Position numbers and translations under genes: made by a program. The notes under the pieces are model-generated. The model was not told where the DNA came from. It ran no database searches and saw only the letters and a list, made by a program, of their open reading frames with translations. Below are positions 62,753-64,000 of a DNA stretch of 64,000 bases, piece by piece. Positions within the stretch are counted from its first letter, which is position 1; the number at the start of each line of letters is the position of its first letter. Source of the stretch: Ruegeria arenilitoris (GTDB taxonomy: Bacteria > Pseudomonadota > Alphaproteobacteria > Rhodobacterales > Rhodobacteraceae); contig NZ_WQCA01000001.1 of the NCBI RefSeq assembly GCF_013032445.1, forward strand, positions 422,610-486,609, read 5' to 3'.

Positions 62753-62943
62753 CCCGCTTACTCAAATAAACCAGGAGATCGGTCAACGAGCGTAGCACCA
62801 CCTACCCTCGCCGGCGCGAAAACTGCGCAATTATTCGACAACGCCGCTTGGTGGCCACTCACTCCCACCTAGGCGTGTTCTCCGGGCAAGTTAAGATTAT
62901 CAAAAGATGAATCAAACGCCTGTGAACTGGGTCACATAAGCCG

Positions 62944-62966
62944 AAAAAAGCCTTGACCCCAAAGCT
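62944..62966 (-). terminator. Rho-independent terminator of nadK
   Basis: Read on the minus strand: AGCTTTG / CAAGGCT stem (one G-U pair), GGGT loop, then six T residues (A run at 62944-62949). It begins at the base after the nadK stop codon. Confidence 0.7.
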
Positions 62967-63728
62967 TCAGGTGAACTGTTCCGAGATCAGACGCTCTTCC
63001 AACCCGTGCCCCGGGTCGAACAGAATGCGGTGCTGGATAGACGGTTCCGAGCGGATCTCGACCCAGTCGATATCGGCAAAAGACACCGAATCCGCATCTG
63101 CCATCACCGGGCGCTTGTCGGCGTCCAACACGTCGAATCGAACCTTGGCGATCTTGGGCAAAAGCGCCCCGCGCCACCGGCGGGGTCGAAATGCAGCGAT
63201 TGCCGTCAGGGCCAACACATCCGACCCAATCGGCAGAATCGGTCCATGCGCCGAATAGTTGTAAGCCGTTGATCCTGCTGGCGTAGACAGCAAGGCGCCG
63301 TCACAGACCAGCTCAGCCATCCGCACCCGCCCGTCGACGCTGATCTTTAGCCGCGCCGCCTGCGGGCCGGCGCGCAACAAAGACACCTCGTTGATGGCCA
63401 GCGCTTCATGTAGCTTGCCGGACTGATCCATGGCCTGCATCGCCAGAGGGTTGATCACCTCTTCTTCGGCATCTGCCAAACGATCCATCAGGTCGGCCTC
63501 ATGAAACTCATTCATCAGGAACCCGATGGTGCCCCGATTCATGCCATAAACAGGTGTATCGAGGTGCTGCATGTTGTGCAGTGTGTGCAGCATGAACCCG
63601 TCACCGCCCAGGGCGACCACGACATCCGCATCCCGGGGGGCGGCATTGCCATAAAGTTTCACAAGGCTGTCCCGCGCAGTTTGCGCCACTTTGGCGTCGC
63701 TGGCGAGAAAGGCGATTCTCTTCGTCAT
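62967..63728 (-). CDS. nadK: NAD kinase
   Basis: 253 residues. Phosphorylates NAD to NADP. RIAFLASDAKVAQTARDSL at the N-terminus, the diacylglycerol-kinase-type GGDG at 41-44 in VVALGGDGFMLHTLH, GMNRGTIGFLMNEF and the NAD-site LVCDGALLSTPAGSTAYNYSAHGPILP are all diagnostic. The ATG at 63728 gives the usual short N-terminus; the frame runs to 63815 but the extra 29 residues have no family support. Divergent from glyA, 166 bases apart. Confidence 0.95.
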   Translation of the reverse strand: MTKRIAFLASDAKVAQTARDSLVKLYGNAAPRDADVVVALGGDGFMLHTLHNMQHLDTPVYGMNRGTIGFLMNEFHEADLMDRLADAEEEVINPLAMQAMDQSGKLHEALAINEVSLLRAGPQAARLKISVDGRVRMAELVCDGALLSTPAGSTAYNYSAHGPILPIGSDVLALTAIAAFRPRRWRGALLPKIAKVRFDVLDADKRPVMADADSVSFADIDWVEIRSEPSIQHRILFDPGHGLEERLISEQFT

Positions 63729-63894
63729 CTTTTCCGGTTTCCGGTCTTGCACATTTGGTTCCGAAACAAACATACCTTTCCCCGATAGGCCAGTCTTGAC
63801 GCCACAGCGGGCCAAATCGTCGCTTTACTGCTTTTGCAGATGTGCCGTTTCCGATAGGAAATCCGCAAGATAATTCCTGCCATGTGGAGCCCCC

Positions 63895-64000
63895 ATGAAC
63901 GCCAATCTTCGTGATACCGGTTTTTTCACCCAGTCCCTTGCCGACCGTGATCCTGAGCTGTTTGGCTCGATCACATCCGAGCTGGGCCGTCAGCGCGACG
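63895..64000 (+). CDS. glyA: Serine hydroxymethyltransferase, N-terminal fragment (3' end outside window)
   Basis: The first 35 codons are visible: MNANLRDTGFFTQSLADRD followed by a Glu-Leu-Gly-Arg-Gln stretch, the standard amino end of alphaproteobacterial GlyA (interconverts serine and glycine with tetrahydrofolate). The ATG at 63895 follows TGGAGCCCCC. No catalytic residue is inside the window, so the call rests on this short stretch. Confidence 0.75.
   Translation, partial: MNANLRDTGFFTQSLADRDPELFGSITSELGRQRD

Noticed and set aside
62753..62943. Small gene or RNA between the amidase and nadK
   Set aside because: Only a ten-codon frame (from 62907) without a ribosome site, and no convincing stem-loop beyond the two terminator hairpins.
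1..64000. Mobile elements, prophage, CRISPR arrays, tRNA genes
   Set aside because: No transposase, integrase or phage structural protein among the frames, no regularly spaced repeats, and no tRNA-like GGTTCGA arm with acceptor stem in intergenic sequence.

Overview
The window is high-GC DNA (about 60% by eye) with tightly packed genes, many of them overlapping by 1 or 4 bases (TGATG, ATGA). The gene content points to an alphaproteobacterium of the Rhodobacteraceae (Roseobacter group): the aerobic cob order G-H-I-J-K-L-E-M-B-A-F, an opgC-opgG-opgH cluster, a fused MrpA/B antiporter subunit, a DmdC/FadE-type acyl-CoA dehydrogenase next to MerR regulators, and a propionyl-CoA synthetase gene behind TTTGCAAA boxes. 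The species is inferred from protein likeness only. I see no insertion sequence, prophage, CRISPR array, tRNA or rRNA. No intergenic gap exceeds 300 bases.

Layout. 1-9721: cobalamin genes running from the 3' end of cobN through cobG, H, I, J, L, E, M, B, A and F on the plus strand, with cobK inverted in the middle. Together they make hydrogenobyrinate a,c-diamide from uroporphyrinogen III, and CobN is part of the cobaltochelatase. 9783-13110: a secreted DUF302 protein, then a ThDP enzyme coupled to a class III CoA-transferase. 13292-19276: a TTC38-like repeat protein followed by opgC, opgG and opgH for osmoregulated periplasmic glucans. 19277-20571 (minus): a secreted esterase and a membrane-anchored rhodanese. 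20796-28879: the Mrp cation/proton antiporter (A/B fusion, C, D, E, F, G), running straight into a SelD fused to a flavoprotein domain. The tRNA 2-selenouridine synthase gene converges on it from the other strand.

29967-38510: assorted housekeeping and accessory genes: SRAP protein, TPR-sulfotransferase, 5'-nucleotidase, a coupled DUF952-DUF1330-pyrD-arsC run, a MATE transporter and two PaaI-type thioesterases. 38624-46444: two MerR-type regulators and a fatty-acid beta-oxidation set (fadE-type dehydrogenase, a possible small ribbon-helix-helix protein, GST, thiolase, cupin, FadB/J). A dense run of ACGT elements lies ahead of the second MerR gene. 46510-50184: a Hint-domain protein, a second sulfotransferase, a DMT exporter and a membrane protein that looks like a degenerate peptidase. 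50188-54712 (minus): a nucleoside-salvage operon, cdd-deoA-deoB-add-upp. 54802-56557 (minus): a six-helix membrane protein overlapping a VOC-cupin-cupin protein. 56737-64000: malic enzyme, prpE, an amidase, nadK (minus) and the first 35 codons of glyA.

Most of the window is ordinary core and niche metabolism. The parts I think most worth testing are the SelD fusion at the end of the mrp operon, the two regulatory arrays (ACGT and TTTGCA), the VOC-cupin-cupin/membrane pair, the ThDP-enzyme/CoA-transferase pair, the degenerate peptidase-like protein and the overlapping divergent cobK/cobL starts.
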